64,000 nt of DNA from assembly GCF_003173575.1 (NCBI RefSeq), contig NZ_QGNY01000002.1:248001-312000 (forward strand), given 5' to 3'. Below, in pieces: positions 43,670 through 53,286 of the stretch (the stretch's first letter is position 1; each line of letters starts with the position of its first letter). The notes under the pieces are model-generated. The model was not told where the DNA came from, did not search any database, and was given only the letters and a program-made list of their open reading frames with translations. Made by a program: the position numbers and the translations under genes. The DNA comes from Pedobacter paludis (GTDB lineage Bacteria; Bacteroidota; Bacteroidia; Sphingobacteriales; Sphingobacteriaceae).

Positions 43670-45052
43670 ATGAAGTTAACGTTTTGGGGCGCTGCGCAAC
43701 AGGTAACAGGAAGTATGCACCTGCTAGAAGTTGGACATTATAAAATCTTGATTGATTGCGGATTAGATTACGAAAAGGATACTTATCAAGAAGAAAACCA
43801 ACAATTTCCATTTGATCCGGCGAGTATAAATCTGGTTATTTTAACACATGCACATATCGATCACTCCGGCAATTTACCAACGCTTGTTCGCTTGGGTTTT
43901 GATGGACAGGTGCTTTGCACATCGCCAACTGCAGATTTAACGGCCATATTATTATTCGATTCTGTAGAGCTTTTTTTACGAAAACAAGGCCGCAAGCCTC
44001 GTACCAAACGGGGTAATTTTAGTGGGCCAAAACCTTTGTACCTGCATAAACATGTAATGGATACGATAGATCGTTTTGTAACCATTGCTTTCAACAAGCC
44101 TTTCCGCATTAATGGCGATATCAGCTTAACGTTTATTCCTGTTGGCCATTTATTGGGTGCCGCAGCGGCTGTTTTAACCGTTAATGATAACGGCGAAGAA
44201 AAGAAAATTGCATTCTCTGGCGATATTGGCAGAGAGAATTATCCGGTTTTGGTTAAGCCAGAACCAATCCCCGAGGTAGATTATTTTGTCTGCGAATCTA
44301 CCTATGGAGGTCGTTACCATACCAAAGACCAAACCCTAGAAGAGCGCTTGGTTAAAGAAATTACTGAAGCTTGTATTAAAAGCCCTGGCCGATTGATTAT
44401 TCCTGCCTTTAGTATTGGGAGAACACAGTCTCTGGTTTTTGCATTAAATCAGATTTTTACCAAAAAACTTTTACCTCCCGTACAGATTTTTGTTGATAGC
44501 CCAATGGCGATACAAGCAACAGATGTTTATAGAAAACACCATAATCTGGTAAATCAGGAGGCTAAAGATTTTTACAAAACCATGGGCGATGAATTTGAAT
44601 TTGAGCATTTGGCTTATGTTCAAACCATGAAAGAGAGTAAGGATGTTTCCAATTATTTCGATCCCTGCATTATTATTTCTTCTGCCGGAATGTTAGAAGG
44701 TGGTAGAATTCAAGACCACTTGTATTACAATATTCAGAATTACTATTGCACGCTATTGTTTATTGGCTATTGTGCAAAGGGTACACTGGGTTATAAATTA
44801 TTAAGCGGCGCTCCAATTGTAAGAATTAAGGATCGCGAGATGATGGTTTATGCAACCATTCGCCAAACCGATTTGCTAAGCGGCCATGGAGATCATGATG
44901 ATTTAGTAAGAACAGTAAAGCAAACTGGCCGACCTAAAAAGGTTTTTCTTGTGCATGGTGAAGACAAGAGTTTGAAGAGTTTAGCCGAAGCTTTACATGA
45001 AGAAGGTTTTGATGTAGTTGCTCCAGAAAGGGGTGAGGTGTTTGAGATTTAA
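43670..45052 (+). CDS. MBL-fold beta-CASP exonuclease/RNA-processing protein
   Basis: A 460-residue cytoplasmic protein; the ATG at 43670 is preferred because the metallo-beta-lactamase fold begins at once (KLTFWGAAQQVTGSMHLLE). The zinc motif LTHAHIDHSGNLP is at about residues 50-62. The beta-CASP domain follows, then the C-terminal zinc-dependent RNA-specificity domain (HGDHDDLVRTV, VHGEDKSLKSLAEAL). Relatives are CPSF73/YSH1-type and bacterial RNase J-like nucleases; the exact substrate is not known. A stand-alone gene. Confidence 0.9.
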   Translation: MKLTFWGAAQQVTGSMHLLEVGHYKILIDCGLDYEKDTYQEENQQFPFDPASINLVILTHAHIDHSGNLPTLVRLGFDGQVLCTSPTADLTAILLFDSVELFLRKQGRKPRTKRGNFSGPKPLYLHKHVMDTIDRFVTIAFNKPFRINGDISLTFIPVGHLLGAAAAVLTVNDNGEEKKIAFSGDIGRENYPVLVKPEPIPEVDYFVCESTYGGRYHTKDQTLEERLVKEITEACIKSPGRLIIPAFSIGRTQSLVFALNQIFTKKLLPPVQIFVDSPMAIQATDVYRKHHNLVNQEAKDFYKTMGDEFEFEHLAYVQTMKESKDVSNYFDPCIIISSAGMLEGGRIQDHLYYNIQNYYCTLLFIGYCAKGTLGYKLLSGAPIVRIKDREMMVYATIRQTDLLSGHGDHDDLVRTVKQTGRPKKVFLVHGEDKSLKSLAEALHEEGFDVVAPERGEVFEI

Positions 45053-45136
45053 TTGGTTTAATGGTTCATTTGTCATTAGTTTATTGGGCAAACCACTCTA
45101 ATTTCATAATTGCGTTCAGAATGACATCGAATGAAA

Positions 45137-46384
45137 CTATTTCCTTACTTGTCCATCACCTCTAACTACCCATTTATAACTGGTTAATTCCTCCAATCCC
45201 ATTGGCCCACGGGCATGGAGTTTTTGTGTGCTGATACCAATTTCTGCACCCAAACCAAATTGAGCACCATCGGTAAATCCTGTTGATACATTGGCATAAA
45301 CCGCAGCTGCATCTACTTCATTTAAAAATCTGGCAATGTTTTCGGGATTTTCAGAAATAATGGCTTCACTATGTTTGGAACTGTAACTGGCGATGTGATT
45401 TAGGGCCTCATCTAAATGTTCAACTACTTTAACGGCCAGTTTTAATGATAAAAATTCTGTTCCGAAATGTTCTTCTCTTGCCAGATTTAAAAGTTCCGTT
45501 GGATATGAAGCCTTTAAAAGATTATAGCTTTTCTCATCCGCAAAAAGCTCAACATGCCCATCTGCCAAAGGCGAGAGCAGTTCGGCTAAATCATCCAATC
45601 TATTTTCGTTAATTAATACGCAATCCAAAGAGTTACAAACACTTACTCTTCTGGTTTTTGCATTAAAAATAATGGCTTTGCCTTTCTCTAAATCTCCCGA
45701 TTCATCAAAATAAGTGTGTACAATTCCAGCCCCGGTTTCAATAACAGGGATTTTGCTATTCTCTCGAACGTAATTAATTAACGATTGGCTTCCACGAGGA
45801 ATCAGTACATCTACAAATCCCCTTGCATTTAGCAAAGCTTCGGTTGCAGGTCTTTCTGCAGGCAATAAAGTTAAAACATCTTCATTAATGTGATGCTTAT
45901 TTAAAACTTGGTGAATAATTTTTGCAATGGCTAGATTCGAAAATTCTGCATCGCTCCCGCCCTTTAAAACGGCAACATTTCCTGTTTTAAAGCAAAGCGA
46001 AAATACATCTGCCGTAACGTTTGGACGTGCCTCATAAATTACACCAACAACACCAAGCGGAACACGAATTTTTTGAATTTGAAGTTTATTTTCTAAAGTT
46101 TTATCCGAAAGAATTTCACCTAATGGGCTAATTAAATTAACTACGTTTTTAACATCGTTTGCAATATCGGCAATGCGCTCTTTGGTCAGTTTTAATCGAT
46201 CGTATTTCGGGTCTTCGGCAGGCATTTTAGCTAAATCTTTCGCGTTCTCGACCAGAATTTCTTCAACGTGAAAAATCAAAGCATCAGCCAGATCTGTTAA
46301 AACAGCATTGGTTGTTTCTTTAGAAATGCTTGTCATGGTGCGACTAGCTTGTTTTGCTTTTTCGAAGTATTGATTGTAGTTCAT
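45137..46384 (-). CDS. proA: Glutamate-5-semialdehyde dehydrogenase
   Basis: A 415-residue cytoplasmic enzyme, the second step of proline synthesis from glutamate, which reduces gamma-glutamyl phosphate. It has GVVGVIYEARPNVTADVFSLC, LKGGSDAEFSNLAI, and the active-site Cys in VCNSLDCVL. I use the ATG at 46384, which gives the normal length. The gene follows proB, 117 bases away, in the usual proBA order. Confidence 0.97.
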   Translation of the reverse strand: MNYNQYFEKAKQASRTMTSISKETTNAVLTDLADALIFHVEEILVENAKDLAKMPAEDPKYDRLKLTKERIADIANDVKNVVNLISPLGEILSDKTLENKLQIQKIRVPLGVVGVIYEARPNVTADVFSLCFKTGNVAVLKGGSDAEFSNLAIAKIIHQVLNKHHINEDVLTLLPAERPATEALLNARGFVDVLIPRGSQSLINYVRENSKIPVIETGAGIVHTYFDESGDLEKGKAIIFNAKTRRVSVCNSLDCVLINENRLDDLAELLSPLADGHVELFADEKSYNLLKASYPTELLNLAREEHFGTEFLSLKLAVKVVEHLDEALNHIASYSSKHSEAIISENPENIARFLNEVDAAAVYANVSTGFTDGAQFGLGAEIGISTQKLHARGPMGLEELTSYKWVVRGDGQVRK

Positions 46385-46395
46385 TTTTATTTTAA

Positions 46396-46498
46396 TTAAC
46401 CGCAAAGTGCACTAAGTTTTTCGCAGAGCAAAGCAAAATTTAGCGCTTATATTAACTTTGCTTTCTCTGCGCCTACTCTTTGTGTTCTTTGCGGTTAA
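46396..46498. repeat. Imperfect long inverted repeat in proB-proA gap
   Basis: Arms TTAACCGCAAAG (46396-46407) and CTTTGCGGTTAA (46487-46498) are perfect inverse complements; the inner GCAGAGCAAAGC / GCTTTCTCTGC also pair. Part of it (GCAAAGAACACAAAG, inverted, 46478-46492) is repeated near gldH at 17483-17497. It would form a long hairpin in the proBA transcript. Confidence 0.7.
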
Positions 46499-46501
46499 AC
46501 A

Positions 46502-47581
46502 TTAAATTGCTGAGTAAAAATAATCGTAATGCACTAAAGGTTTCTGTTTTTTCTGTCCTATTCTTTCTTTGGCCTTATCAGAGCCATATTCTGCAATGCC
46601 TAAGCCAATTAGATTATTCTTTTCATCTACAATTTTAATGATATCGCCTTTTAAAAAATCAGATTGGATGGCAATAATTCCAACGGGAAGTAAACTTGTT
46701 GCTTTGCCAGAAGTTAAAACGCTTTTGGCACCGTCGTTTAGCTGAACAATCCCAGTTGCCGACGTTTCTGAATGTGCAATCCATTTCTTTTTACCCGATT
46801 TAGTTTTTTCAGGAACAAAGCGAGTATGGATCAATTGATCATTAAGTAAAGCTGTAAGCACATCATCGGCTGTTCCGTTAGCAATGTGAACCGTAATACC
46901 CAGTTTTGCAACCTTTTGTGCCATGGTAGATTTGGTTACCATTCCGCCACGACCAAACTGCGATTTGCCCGTTTGTATAAACGAAGCGAGATTGGAAACC
47001 GAACCCTTAATTTCTTGAATAACTTCCGAACCTTCTACTTTCGGGTCGCCGTTGTAAATTCCATTTACGTTAGATAGGATAATCAATGCATCAGCATTTA
47101 ACATCGAAGCAATCAGTCCAGCAAGTTCATCATTATCTGTAAACATCAGCTCGGTTACAGAAACCACATCGTTTTCATTTACCACCGGAATTACATCGTG
47201 CTGCAGCAAAATCTGCAGGCAGTTTTTCATGTTTAAATAATGTGCCCGATCGCGAAAATCTTCTTTGGTAACCAATACCTGAGCACATTTTATATCGTGT
47301 GCTGCAAAGAAATTAGAGTAGGTGTTAATCAATTTTACCTGCCCAATTGAAGCCAATAACTGACGAGTAGTAACTGCATCCTGTTTTTCGGAAACCTTAA
47401 TTAAACTTCTGCCCGAAGCAACTGCTCCAGATGAAACCAAAATGACCTCGATGCCCAGTTTTTTTATCTCTGCCAATTGATTAACAAGATGGTTAATTCT
47501 TGCCTCATCGGGCAATCCATTGGTTTGTGTAATTACATTGGAACCTACCTTGACAACAATTTTTTTGTACCCTAACTTCAT
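46502..47581 (-). CDS. proB: Glutamate 5-kinase
   Basis: A 359-residue cytoplasmic enzyme, the first and feedback-controlled step of proline synthesis. The amino-acid kinase domain has KKIVVKVGSNVIT and the NENDVVSVTE, LAGLIASMLNAD motifs; the end carries a PUA domain (GIVQLNDGAKSVL, VGIIAIQSDFLKGDIIKI). I use the ATG at 47581, where the first kinase strand begins; an upstream start at 47725 would add 48 unrelated residues. Confidence 0.96.
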   Translation of the reverse strand: MKLGYKKIVVKVGSNVITQTNGLPDEARINHLVNQLAEIKKLGIEVILVSSGAVASGRSLIKVSEKQDAVTTRQLLASIGQVKLINTYSNFFAAHDIKCAQVLVTKEDFRDRAHYLNMKNCLQILLQHDVIPVVNENDVVSVTELMFTDNDELAGLIASMLNADALIILSNVNGIYNGDPKVEGSEVIQEIKGSVSNLASFIQTGKSQFGRGGMVTKSTMAQKVAKLGITVHIANGTADDVLTALLNDQLIHTRFVPEKTKSGKKKWIAHSETSATGIVQLNDGAKSVLTSGKATSLLPVGIIAIQSDFLKGDIIKIVDEKNNLIGLGIAEYGSDKAKERIGQKKQKPLVHYDYFYSAI

Positions 47582-47791
47582 TATTATGCTAAAAACAATT
47601 TGATGTGGCAATTTAACATCTATTTTTTTTAAATCGAATGAATATCCATGGAGTGGCGCATTTTTAACAAAATGGCAATTAAGGTTCCGTTGAACTGAAG
47701 CTGAACGGCAATGAAGATATACCATTCATCTCCAAACCTACATCTCCAATAAAAAATGTTAAATTGCATCAACCTCAACCAAACCGCTATT

Positions 47792-49942
47792 ATGAAACTT
47801 ATTTTACCTAGCCTATTTTTGCTAAGTGCAATAACGGCATGCAATAACCCAAAGAAAAAAGAAATGGAAATGTATAAATGGCCCGATGCTAAAGCCCCTG
47901 TGGCAGAAATTATTCCGCATAAAAGAATTTTACATGGCGATACCGTAGTAGACAACTACTATTGGATGATCGATTACTTTAAAAAAGGACCGGATAGCAC
48001 CAAAGTTGTGGATTATCTAAAAGCAGAAAACAACTATCTAAATACGATGATGAAGGGAATGGATAAGTTTCAGGCAGATCTGTTTGCAGAAATGAAAGGT
48101 AGGATTAAAGAAAAAGACGAGTCGGTTCCTGTTTTTAAGAACGGATATTTTTATTATTCCCGAACGGAAGATGGTAAACAATACTTTAAATATTGTCGCA
48201 AAAAGGGCAGTTTAACTGCAAAAGAAGAAATTCTTTTAGATGTTGACGACTTAGCAAACGGACATGCGTATTACAGTGCCACAGGTTTTAGTATTAGTCC
48301 TGATAATAAACTTTTAGCTTTTGGTGTTGATCAGGTTTCTCGTAGACAATATACCATTAACATTAAAAACTTAGAAACAGGCGAAGTGTATAAAGATGCA
48401 GTAACCAACACCAGCGGGCGAGCCGTTTGGGCAAACGACAATAAAACACTTTTCTATACCGCCAATAATCCCATTACTTTATTAAGCGAAAAAATTAAAA
48501 AACATACTTTGGGTGCTGATGCCAAAACCGATGTGGTTGTTTATGATGAGAAAGACAATACGAATTATATCGGGGTAGCGAAATCCAAAAACGGCAAATT
48601 CATTTTAATCGGATCGGAAGGTACATTAACTTCTGAAATGAGAATCCTTGATGCAGACCATCCTGAAGCAAATTTCAAAGTATTTTCGCCTCGATCTAAA
48701 GATGTACTTTATGATGTTTATCCAATTGATGGAAAATTTTTAATCCGCACCAATTGGAATGCAAAAAACTTTCGTTTGATGGAATGCCCTTTGGATAAAA
48801 CCGAAAAAGAAAATTGGAAAGAGGTAATTTCAAATCGCACAGATGTGCTTTTGGAAGATGTAGAAGAATTTAAGGATTATGTTGTTTTATCTGAACGTAA
48901 AAACGGCTTAACGGAATTGCGTGTACTAAAAAAAGATGGGAAAGATTATTACATCAAATTTGATGAGCCTGCTTACGATGCCGGTGTAGGCTCCAATCCC
49001 GAATACGACAGTAAAACTTTGCGGTATTCCTATACCTCTTTAACTACGCCGAGTTCTATTTACGATTATAATTTAGAGAAACGTGATCAGCATTTAATGA
49101 AGCAACAAGAGGTTCTTGGCGGTTATGATCCGAAAGAATATGTTACAGAACGCGTTTTTGCAACGGCTAAAGATGGAACTAAAGTACCCATAGCCTTAGT
49201 CTACAAAAAGGGCTTTGAAAAGAATGGAAAATCGCCTTTGCTTCTTTACGGATACGGTTCTTACGGTGCCAATTCTGATGTATATTTTTCTACGCCGAGA
49301 TTAAGCCTGCTTAACCGTGGATTTATATTTGCCATTGCAAATATTCGTGGCGGACAAGAGCTTGGGCGCCAATGGTACGAAGATGGTAAATTGATGAAAA
49401 AGAAGAATACTTTTACTGATTTTATTGCCTGTGGAGAATATCTTATCGATCAAAAATATACCAGTAAAGGCCATTTGTATGCGAATGGTGGTAGTGCAGG
49501 CGGTTTACTAATGGGGGCAGTTGTTAACCTGGCGCCAGATTTATGGAATGGTGTAATTGCAGATGTACCTTTTGTTGATGTGGTAAATACCATGTTGGAT
49601 GAAAGTATCCCACTCACCACAAATGAGTTTGATGAATGGGGAAATCCTAAGAAAAAAGATGCTTACGATTATATGAAAAGTTACTCGCCTTATGAAAACG
49701 TAGAGAAAAAAGCTTATCCAAATATGCTCGTGACAACCGGTTTGCACGATAGCCAGGTTCAGTATTTCGAGCCGGCAAAGTGGGTTGCAAAACTTAGGGC
49801 TAACAAAACAGATAAAAATGTATTATTTCTAAAAACCAATATGGAGTTTGGTCATGGGGGTGCATCGGGCCGTTTCGATTATTTAAAAGAAGAGGCATTG
49901 GGTTATGCATTTTTCTTTGCCTTGGAGGGAATCAATAAATAA
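47792..49942 (+). CDS. Prolyl oligopeptidase (S9A) lipoprotein
   Basis: A 716-residue lipoprotein (lipobox TAC, at about Cys16). The N-terminal seven-bladed propeller is followed by the peptidase domain: LLLYGYGSYGANSDVYFS, GQELGRQWYEDGKL, the nucleophile in NGGSAGGLLMGA, the acid in the GLHDSQVQYFEPAKW stretch and the catalytic His in EFGHGGASGRFD. Family knowledge: cleaves after proline in peptides up to about 30 residues. I use the ATG at 47792, where the lipoprotein signal begins. Confidence 0.95.
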   Translation: MKLILPSLFLLSAITACNNPKKKEMEMYKWPDAKAPVAEIIPHKRILHGDTVVDNYYWMIDYFKKGPDSTKVVDYLKAENNYLNTMMKGMDKFQADLFAEMKGRIKEKDESVPVFKNGYFYYSRTEDGKQYFKYCRKKGSLTAKEEILLDVDDLANGHAYYSATGFSISPDNKLLAFGVDQVSRRQYTINIKNLETGEVYKDAVTNTSGRAVWANDNKTLFYTANNPITLLSEKIKKHTLGADAKTDVVVYDEKDNTNYIGVAKSKNGKFILIGSEGTLTSEMRILDADHPEANFKVFSPRSKDVLYDVYPIDGKFLIRTNWNAKNFRLMECPLDKTEKENWKEVISNRTDVLLEDVEEFKDYVVLSERKNGLTELRVLKKDGKDYYIKFDEPAYDAGVGSNPEYDSKTLRYSYTSLTTPSSIYDYNLEKRDQHLMKQQEVLGGYDPKEYVTERVFATAKDGTKVPIALVYKKGFEKNGKSPLLLYGYGSYGANSDVYFSTPRLSLLNRGFIFAIANIRGGQELGRQWYEDGKLMKKKNTFTDFIACGEYLIDQKYTSKGHLYANGGSAGGLLMGAVVNLAPDLWNGVIADVPFVDVVNTMLDESIPLTTNEFDEWGNPKKKDAYDYMKSYSPYENVEKKAYPNMLVTTGLHDSQVQYFEPAKWVAKLRANKTDKNVLFLKTNMEFGHGGASGRFDYLKEEALGYAFFFALEGINK

Positions 49943-49950
49943 TATAATTT

Positions 49951-49996
49951 AGCTTTGACAACTCCCATGCGCAAGGCGATTGGAGTTGTTAAAGCT
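49951..49996 (+). terminator. Terminator hairpin after S9 peptidase gene
   Basis: A 15-bp stem with one mismatch (AGCTTTGACAACTCC at 49951-49965 with GGAGTTGTTAAAGCT at 49982-49996) and a 16-nt loop. No long T run follows, so its efficiency is uncertain. Confidence 0.55.
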
Positions 49997-50011
49997 TATA
50001 TTAAAATCCAC

Positions 50012-50464
50012 ATGAATTCAAAACTAAAAACGCTCCAGATTATTCACCTGGCACTTTGCTCAGGTGTGTTCTTATTTGCCATGGTTACCATTTTGCTTAA
50101 TAAAGATAGAATGATCTTTGATGCAAAATTTGAAAATACAGCTCCGTTTAATCCTATTTTTCCAATTATTGGACTAATAACATTAGGCATAAGCATCTTT
50201 TTGAAAAACCAGTTCATCGCTAAAATTAGTTCATCCGACGGTTTAGATTCTAAAATCACGCAATATCAAAGCGCATTCCTAGTAAGTTCGGCACTTTTAG
50301 AAGGTGGTGCACTTTTAAACATTGTTGGTTTTCTAATTACAACGAATGCTTTCTTTTTAATTTTTGCGGGCATTAGTCTGTTTTTCCTAATTCGCAGTAG
50401 ACCAACAAAAGATAAAGTGATTTCCGATTTACAATTGCAATACCCAGAAACAGAGGCATTGTAA
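50012..50464 (+). CDS. Small integral membrane protein, function unknown
   Basis: A 150-residue protein with four hydrophobic helices and no recognised domain. I start at the ATG at 50012 because an upstream TTG at 49955 lies inside the terminator hairpin of the S9 peptidase gene. Function unknown. Confidence 0.75.
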   Translation: MNSKLKTLQIIHLALCSGVFLFAMVTILLNKDRMIFDAKFENTAPFNPIFPIIGLITLGISIFLKNQFIAKISSSDGLDSKITQYQSAFLVSSALLEGGALLNIVGFLITTNAFFLIFAGISLFFLIRSRPTKDKVISDLQLQYPETEAL

Positions 50465-50475
50465 GCAATTAGCCT

Positions 50476-50483
50476 TATCTTTG
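50476..50483 (+). promoter_or_regulatory. Candidate -7 promoter box for M16 peptidase gene
   Basis: TATCTTTG, a full match to TAnnTTTG, ends 7 bases before the ATG. No well-spaced -33 TTG. Predicts a nearly leaderless transcript. Confidence 0.45.
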
Positions 50484-50490
50484 CCCTTCA

Positions 50491-51723
50491 ATGGAATACA
50501 ATGTTCATACCCTGCCAAACGGCATCCGCTTATTACATGTGCCTTCAGCTTCCGCTATATCTCATGCCTGCATTATTGTAAACACAGGCTCTAGAGATGA
50601 ACCGGAAAATAAAGCCGGCTTGGCACACTTTATAGAGCACCTTATTTTTAAGCGTACCGAAAAACGAAGTACCAATCAGATTTTAAATCGATTGGAAAGT
50701 GTTGGCGCAGATTTGAATGCTTACACAACCAAAGAATACACCTGTGTTCATGCCTCATTTCTAAACCCATATTTAGACAGGACCTTAGATCTTTTTAACG
50801 ATATCATTTTTCATTCTACCTTTCCTGAAGATGAAATGGATAAGGAAAAGAGCGTTATTTTGGATGAGATTGCGTCTTATTTAGATCAGCCCGAAGAAGC
50901 CATAAATGATGACTTCGAAGACATGCTCTTTGCGGGAAATGCTCTAGGAAATAACATTTTAGGTACCACAGAAAGCGTTCAGAATTTTACTCGAGAGGAT
51001 ATCATCAATTTTCGAAAGGCAAATTACAGAACCAACGAAATTGTAATTGCCGTTTTAGGAAACTACACGTTTAACAGTGTAACCAAAAAAGGAACAAAGT
51101 ATTTTGCTGATGTTACGGAAAATTCTCCGGCACAAAACAGAATAAAACCAGCCATTTTACCTCAAAGCAGCACCACGGTTTATAAGCCGATTATGCAGGC
51201 ACATTGCATTTTAGGTACACAAACCTATTCCACCCACAGCAAAAACAAAGCGGGTTTAATGTTGCTGAATAACTATTTTGGCGGCAACGGAATGAGCTCT
51301 GTTTTAAACCTTCAAATTAGAGAGAAGTATGGAATCGCTTATACCATCGAATCGAATTTTTCTCCTCTAAGCGATACCGGAATTTTTTCCATTTACTTTG
51401 GAACGGATAAAGAAAAACAACAAAAAGCCCTATCGCTGATTTTCAAAGAAATCAAAAAATTAAGAGACCATCCACTTAACGAATTGCAATTGCTAAAGGC
51501 CAAAAATAAGTTTATAGGCCAAATTGCGCTAGGCGAGGAGAACCGAATTGGCTTAATTATTTCGATGGCTAAAAGCTTAATAGATCATAATAAAATTGAT
51601 TCGTTGGAAAAGGTTTTTGAAAAAATTAATCAGGTTACCACACAAGAGGTTGCCGAAATTGCAAACGAAGTTTTAGATATTGAAAAACTGAATATTTTTA
51701 CTTTCAGCCCGATATTGGAATAA
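50491..51723 (+). CDS. M16-family zinc peptidase (insulinase/processing-peptidase type)
   Basis: A 410-residue protein without a signal peptide. The inverted zinc motif HFIEH is at residues 46-50 with the third ligand in SVILDE (Glu126), as in mitochondrial processing peptidase beta and bacterial PqqL/YmxG-type proteins. The C-terminal half is the second M16 domain (NNYFGGNGMSSVLNLQIREKYGIAY). A single-chain 400-residue form is usual. Substrate unknown. Confidence 0.94.
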   Translation: MEYNVHTLPNGIRLLHVPSASAISHACIIVNTGSRDEPENKAGLAHFIEHLIFKRTEKRSTNQILNRLESVGADLNAYTTKEYTCVHASFLNPYLDRTLDLFNDIIFHSTFPEDEMDKEKSVILDEIASYLDQPEEAINDDFEDMLFAGNALGNNILGTTESVQNFTREDIINFRKANYRTNEIVIAVLGNYTFNSVTKKGTKYFADVTENSPAQNRIKPAILPQSSTTVYKPIMQAHCILGTQTYSTHSKNKAGLMLLNNYFGGNGMSSVLNLQIREKYGIAYTIESNFSPLSDTGIFSIYFGTDKEKQQKALSLIFKEIKKLRDHPLNELQLLKAKNKFIGQIALGEENRIGLIISMAKSLIDHNKIDSLEKVFEKINQVTTQEVAEIANEVLDIEKLNIFTFSPILE

Positions 51724-51780
51724 TTCTTATTTTTGTAAACATAATGCATGTCGCAATTGCGATTTCGCAATTCGACTACT

Positions 51781-51861
51781 CGTCATTGCGAGGCACGAAG
51801 CAATCCTACAACAATCGCTATACCCTAGCGCTTTAATATTGCTTCGTGCCTCGCAATGACG
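51781..51861. repeat. Dispersed long inverted repeat, copy 1 (upstream of def)
   Basis: A 24-bp perfect inverted repeat (CGTCATTGCGAGGCACGAAG... and its complement) with a 33-nt centre, 81 bp in all. Copies also occur at 52505-52586 and 62644-62704. A TATTTTTG box lies upstream at 51728-51735, so the element is probably within the def leader. Confidence 0.95.
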
Positions 51862-51885
51862 GCCTAAATAAAAATAGATTACACA

Positions 51886-52446
51886 ATGAAATTACCTATA
51901 GTAGCTTACGGAGATCCGGTATTAAAAAAAATTGGAACCGATATAGACAAAGAATACCCAGAATTGAAACAGCTCATTAGCGACATGTTCGATACCATGT
52001 ATTATGCAAACGGCGTTGGTCTTGCTGCCCCTCAAATTGGTCTACCAATCCGTTTATTTATTGTTGATACTGGAGAAGACGATGATGGAAAACCAGGTTA
52101 TAAGAGGGTATTTATTAATGCACAGATTATAGAAGAAACAGGTGAGGCATGGAGCTTTAACGAAGGTTGCTTAAGTATTCCCGACATTCGCGAAAACATT
52201 ATGCGCAAGCCGAACATCAAAGTAAAATATTTTGATGAAAACTGGGTTGAACATACGGATGATGTTGATGGAATGCCAGCTCGCGTAATTCAGCACGAAT
52301 ACGATCATATTGAAGGAAAGCTTTTTACCGATAAAGTAAGTGTATTACGTAAAACGATGCTTAAAGGTAAGCTGGATGCAATTTCAAAAGGAAACATCAA
52401 AACAGATTACAAAATGAGGTTTCCGAATAAGAGCAAAAAGAGATAA
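51886..52446 (+). CDS. def: Peptide deformylase
   Basis: A 186-residue metalloenzyme that removes the formyl group from nascent proteins. All three family motifs are present: GVGLAAPQIG (43-52), EGCLSIP with the Cys95 metal ligand, and QHEYDH with His137, Glu138 and His141. A short Lys-rich end. It is flanked on both sides by copies of the same long inverted repeat. Confidence 0.97.
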   Translation: MKLPIVAYGDPVLKKIGTDIDKEYPELKQLISDMFDTMYYANGVGLAAPQIGLPIRLFIVDTGEDDDGKPGYKRVFINAQIIEETGEAWSFNEGCLSIPDIRENIMRKPNIKVKYFDENWVEHTDDVDGMPARVIQHEYDHIEGKLFTDKVSVLRKTMLKGKLDAISKGNIKTDYKMRFPNKSKKR

Positions 52447-52468
52447 GTCTTGATGTAAGATGTAAGAG

Positions 52469-52495
52469 GGAAAATGGAAACGTTTTCCTTTTTTT
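52469..52495 (+). terminator. Possible terminator after def
   Basis: A GGAAAA/TTTTCC stem (alternatively GGAAA-cgt-TTTCC) followed by seven T residues, 22 bases after the def stop codon. Weak but well placed. Confidence 0.55.
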
Positions 52496-52504
52496 ATGTC
52501 TTCA

Positions 52505-52586
52505 CGTCATTGCGAGGCACGAAGCAATCCTACAACGATCGCTAAACACCCAACGCTTTAAGATTGCTTCGTGCCTCGCAATGACG
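52505..52586. repeat. Dispersed long inverted repeat, copy 2 (downstream of def)
   Basis: The same 24-bp arms as copy 1 with a 34-nt centre, 82 bp in all. The two copies agree in their arms and the first part of the centre (CCTACAAC), then diverge. Confidence 0.95.
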
Positions 52587-52595
52587 ATTTAGCTA

Positions 52596-53234
52596 CTAAT
52601 TCTCATTCCGGCTTTTATCGCCATCGAAGATCTGTTGCATTAATTTACCCCAAGCAAAAGGGTTTAATAATGGATTCGTTTGAACCATGTTTTTGTTAAT
52701 CATTCTATCAAAGTTATACCGATAATTCTGACTTCCAATTTCCTGTCCGTCACGCGGTAAGGTTTGGATTAAACCGTCGATAGAAGAGCGAGAGAGATTT
52801 TTCTTGGCTATTGCCATATCATCATCGGCCAGTTTCATCGATAAAAACTCACGCGTAAATTCTTCTGTGGTGGCCCACGGAAAAACCCTTACAGTTGGTA
52901 GATTAATTACTTCAGCTTTTAGCTTAACCATTATGGTGTACTTATCATCCGGAGTACTGCTAGGAATTATGGTCGAGAATTTTTTGTAGCCAATTGCCGT
53001 AAATAAGATGGTATCTCCCGGGTTTACGATAAAGGTAAAGTAACCTCTGTAATCGGCGCCCACACGTTTGCTTTTTGCAGAAAGGTTGGTAATGGTAACG
53101 TATGGAATTACGTTTGTACTGTCCATATCGGTTATAATCCCTGAAAATTGGATAAGTTTATCCTGAACCGGCTTTTGTTGTGCAAAAACGGTTACAGAAA
53201 AAATCAGCAAAATTAGGGTAACGCAATATCTCAT
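52596..53234 (-). CDS. Exported CarboxypepD_reg-like protein, function unknown
   Basis: A 212-residue protein with a signal peptide ending VFAQ and a carboxypeptidase-regulatory-like domain (FSGIITDMDSTNVIPYVTITN, VNPGDTILFTAIGYKKF) at about 28-105. The C-terminal half has no recognised domain. It has the same overall plan as the protein at 23716-24468. Probably a periplasmic or outer-membrane surface protein. Confidence 0.82.
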   Translation of the reverse strand: MRYCVTLILLIFSVTVFAQQKPVQDKLIQFSGIITDMDSTNVIPYVTITNLSAKSKRVGADYRGYFTFIVNPGDTILFTAIGYKKFSTIIPSSTPDDKYTIMVKLKAEVINLPTVRVFPWATTEEFTREFLSMKLADDDMAIAKKNLSRSSIDGLIQTLPRDGQEIGSQNYRYNFDRMINKNMVQTNPLLNPFAWGKLMQQIFDGDKSRNEN

Positions 53235-53286
53235 TAAGACAAAAGTAATTTTATTAATAAAACTTCCTTGTTAAATATTGTTAAAG

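Noticed and set aside
47582..47725. N-terminal extension of proB by 48 residues
   Set aside because: The kinase domain starts directly at the ATG at 47581 and the extension has no homology-like features.
49955..50011. Upstream TTG start for the four-helix membrane protein
   Set aside because: The extra codons lie within the terminator hairpin of the S9 peptidase gene and encode no membrane signal.
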